A stretch of 64,000 nucleotides of DNA from the NCBI GenBank assembly GCA_039818985.1, contig JBCBSU010000001.1:1018367-1082366 (forward strand). The letters run 5' to 3'. Under the pieces are notes generated by a model. That model searched no databases, was not told the origin of the DNA, and saw nothing but the letters and a program-made list of their open reading frames with translations. This stretch comes from Pseudomonadota bacterium. GTDB taxonomy: Bacteria > Pseudomonadota > Alphaproteobacteria > Sphingomonadales > Sphingomonadaceae. How positions within the stretch are numbered: position 1 is the stretch's first letter; each line of letters starts with the position of its first letter. Positions 62,732 through 64,000 of the stretch are shown here, one piece after another. A program made the translations under genes and the position numbers.

Positions 62732-63559
62732 TTACTCCTTTGACGGGACTATAGCAGAAGCGCGTTGCTGGTTAAGCACCTCATAGGCCATCACTGCAGT
62801 GGCGACCGCGGCGTTGAGACTGTCAGCCTTGCCCAGCATCGGCATTTTCACCAGCACATCGCATTCCGCCTCATAGTCGGCCGGCAGGCCCTGTGCCTCA
62901 TTGCCGGTGAGCAGGAAGGTCGGCGCGCTATAGCGCTCGGCCTGATAATCCCTGTCGGTGTTGAGGCTGGTGCCGACCAGCTGCCCTGGACCAGAGCGCA
63001 GCCAGCGAAGAAAATCGGGCCATGCCGCTTGCACGATCTTTTGCGTGAACACCGCACCCATGCTGGCGCGCACGGCCTCGACCGAAAAAGGGTCGACGCA
63101 TTGATCGATCAGGATCAGCCCGCCAGCGCCAACGGCATCGCCGGTGCGTAGCATCGTGCCAAGATTGCCCGGATCGCGCATGTCCTGCGCCACCAGCCAG
63201 ATGCCGCTGCTGTGGCGATCGAGCGCGTCGAACGACACATCGCAATCGCGAAACATGCCGATCACCGCCTGCGGATTGTCCTTGCCCGAGATCTTGGTGA
63301 GAATGTCACGGCTGGTGGTGATGATATCACCGCCCTTCTGCTCCACCGCGTCGCTGAGCGCCTCGACCAACGGATGCGGGTCGCGGCCCTCGGCAAGCAC
63401 GATCATCTCGGGGATATGCCCCGCCTCGCGCGCTTCGGTGACCAGGCGCAGCCCCTCGGCAAGGAACAGTCCCTCGCGCTTGCGGTGCTTCTTCTCACGC
63501 AACGAACGGAGATATTTAACCCTGGGGTTGGAAAAGCCGGTGATATGGATATGTGGCAT
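62732..63559 (-). CDS. TrmH/SpoU-family RNA methyltransferase
   Basis: This 275-residue SPOUT methyltransferase is probably a 23S rRNA 2'-O-ribose methyltransferase. The N-terminal substrate domain has NPRVKYLRSLREKKHRKREG, while the knotted SPOUT domain has QDMRDPGNLGTMLRTGDAVG, FLLTGNEAQGLPAD and DSLNAAVATAVMAYE. The exact target base is unclear. It lies 23 bases after the HPr gene and before the META-domain gene. Confidence 0.88.
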   Translation of the reverse strand: MPHIHITGFSNPRVKYLRSLREKKHRKREGLFLAEGLRLVTEAREAGHIPEMIVLAEGRDPHPLVEALSDAVEQKGGDIITTSRDILTKISGKDNPQAVIGMFRDCDVSFDALDRHSSGIWLVAQDMRDPGNLGTMLRTGDAVGAGGLILIDQCVDPFSVEAVRASMGAVFTQKIVQAAWPDFLRWLRSGPGQLVGTSLNTDRDYQAERYSAPTFLLTGNEAQGLPADYEAECDVLVKMPMLGKADSLNAAVATAVMAYEVLNQQRASAIVPSKE

Positions 63560-63582
63560 CGACTGACTGTGGCGCGTGGCGC

Positions 63583-63864
63583 CTAATCTTCACCAAAACC
63601 GTCGGCGACGAGTTCAATCAGCTTTCCCAACGCGGCGCCTGCGGCTTCCTGGTCGTTGCCGTCGACATGGATATCGATGCTGTGGCCGCGTGCCGCACCG
63701 AGCATCATCAATCCCATGATGCTGGCGCCATTGGCCGTGTTTCCGTCCTTGGCAACACTGATGGACAGGCCGTCGGGAAGCTCGGCAACAGTATTGACGA
63801 ACTTCGCGCTGGCCCGCGCATGAAGCCCCTTGCTGTTGGTAATGGTCACCCGCTCTTGCGGCAT
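63583..63864 (-). CDS. ptsH: HPr-family phosphocarrier protein
   Basis: This 93-residue HPr-like protein accepts phosphate on His15 in NSKGLHARASAKFV. The region around residue 46 reads NTANGASIMGLMMLGAARG. In alphaproteobacteria such proteins belong to a regulatory PTS (EI-Ntr, HPr, EIIA types) and not to a sugar-transport PTS. It overlaps the stop codon of the upstream EIIA gene by one to three bases (ATGA). Confidence 0.94.
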   Translation of the reverse strand: MPQERVTITNSKGLHARASAKFVNTVAELPDGLSISVAKDGNTANGASIMGLMMLGAARGHSIDIHVDGNDQEAAGAALGKLIELVADGFGED

Positions 63865-64000
63865 CAGGCACCGCTTCCCGACTGGCTGACCTGATCATTG
63901 TCGAACAGCTCGGAGGCGACCGAAATATATTTCTGTCCGGCATCGCGCGCAGCGGCAACGGCCTCGGACACCGACATCGCCTTGCGCGCACCCTCGAGAC
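63864..64000 (-). CDS. PTS EIIA (mannose-family) component, C-terminal part
   Basis: The minus-strand frame that runs off the window end encodes LEGARKAMSVSEAVAAARDA and then GQKYISVASELFDND, ending soon after. This is the C-terminal end of a mannose-type EIIA domain, as found before HPr in many alphaproteobacteria. Its start and active-site His lie outside the window. The stop codon at 63864-63866 overlaps the HPr start. An HprK gene would be expected further upstream. Confidence 0.8.
   Translation of the reverse strand, partial: LEGARKAMSVSEAVAAARDAGQKYISVASELFDNDQVSQSGSGA

Noticed and set aside
1-64000. CRISPR arrays, rRNA operons, insertion sequences, integrases or prophage genes
   Set aside because: None was seen: no regularly spaced repeats, transposase or integrase motifs, or rRNA sequences.

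Overview
The window looks like chromosomal DNA from an alphaproteobacterium, most probably a member of the Sphingomonadales. Supporting signs are the moderately high GC content, the complete exosortase A (XrtA/PEP-CTERM) exopolysaccharide locus in the order usual for sphingomonads and erythrobacters, the alphaproteobacterial-type tRNA-Met(CAT), the rpsF-rpsR-rplI and fabD-fabG-acpP-fabF-mltG blocks, and a palindromic intergenic repeat with the core GAGCTTGTCGAAG that is common in sphingomonads. Genus and species cannot be fixed from the sequence alone. I saw no prophage, transposase, integrase, CRISPR array or rRNA.

Layout. Region 0.2-11.4 kb is housekeeping: an Ala/Lys-rich coiled protein with its terminator, a Cys/Met PLP enzyme coupled to AMP nucleosidase, a YbjN-like secreted protein, a PKHD hydroxylase, the ribosomal operon rpsF-rpsR-rplI, a sulfotransferase, a methyltransferase, and a divergent murein-recycling pair (Mpl ligase and LD-carboxypeptidase). 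Region 11.5-22.7 kb holds an acyl-CoA dehydrogenase coupled to an APH-like kinase, the fatty-acid synthesis cluster fabD-fabG-acpP-fabF with mltG, a Prx5-type peroxiredoxin, a 2H RNA ligase-like protein and a ferredoxin-reductase-like flavoprotein. Region 22.8-28.8 kb holds tRNA-Met, a DUF3604/parvulin/HupE operon and a four-gene cassette of unknown function (LuxR-HTH with a membrane anchor, a small protein, a membrane protein and a MarR-like protein). Region 28.9-34.4 kb has ExbB-ExbD-ExbD-TonB divergent from an unusual ECF transporter in which an S-like membrane domain and two ATPase domains form one polypeptide, followed by EcfT. Region 34.4-37.2 kb has a type III polyketide synthase coupled to an ICMT-like methyltransferase, then trxB.

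Region 37.2-56.3 kb is the XrtA locus. A minus-strand arm encodes two XrtA-associated hydrolases, an acyl carrier protein and an acyltransferase-like protein. The plus-strand arm encodes an acyl-CoA ligase, a PLP decarboxylase, the polysaccharide export protein, chain-length determinant, tyrosine autokinase, outer-membrane barrel, ATPase, deacetylase, FemAB protein, glycosyltransferase, exosortase A fused to an EpsI domain, and an asparagine-synthase-like amidotransferase. Together these would assemble, modify and export an exopolysaccharide and process PEP-CTERM proteins. No PEP-CTERM substrate and no PrsK/PrsR regulator gene lies in the window.

Region 56.3-64 kb returns to housekeeping: truA-fmt divergent from recR-def, a beta-lactamase-like hydrolase broken by one in-frame stop codon, rmuC, and a minus-strand operon of EIIA (cut by the window edge), HPr, an rRNA methyltransferase and a META-domain lipoprotein.
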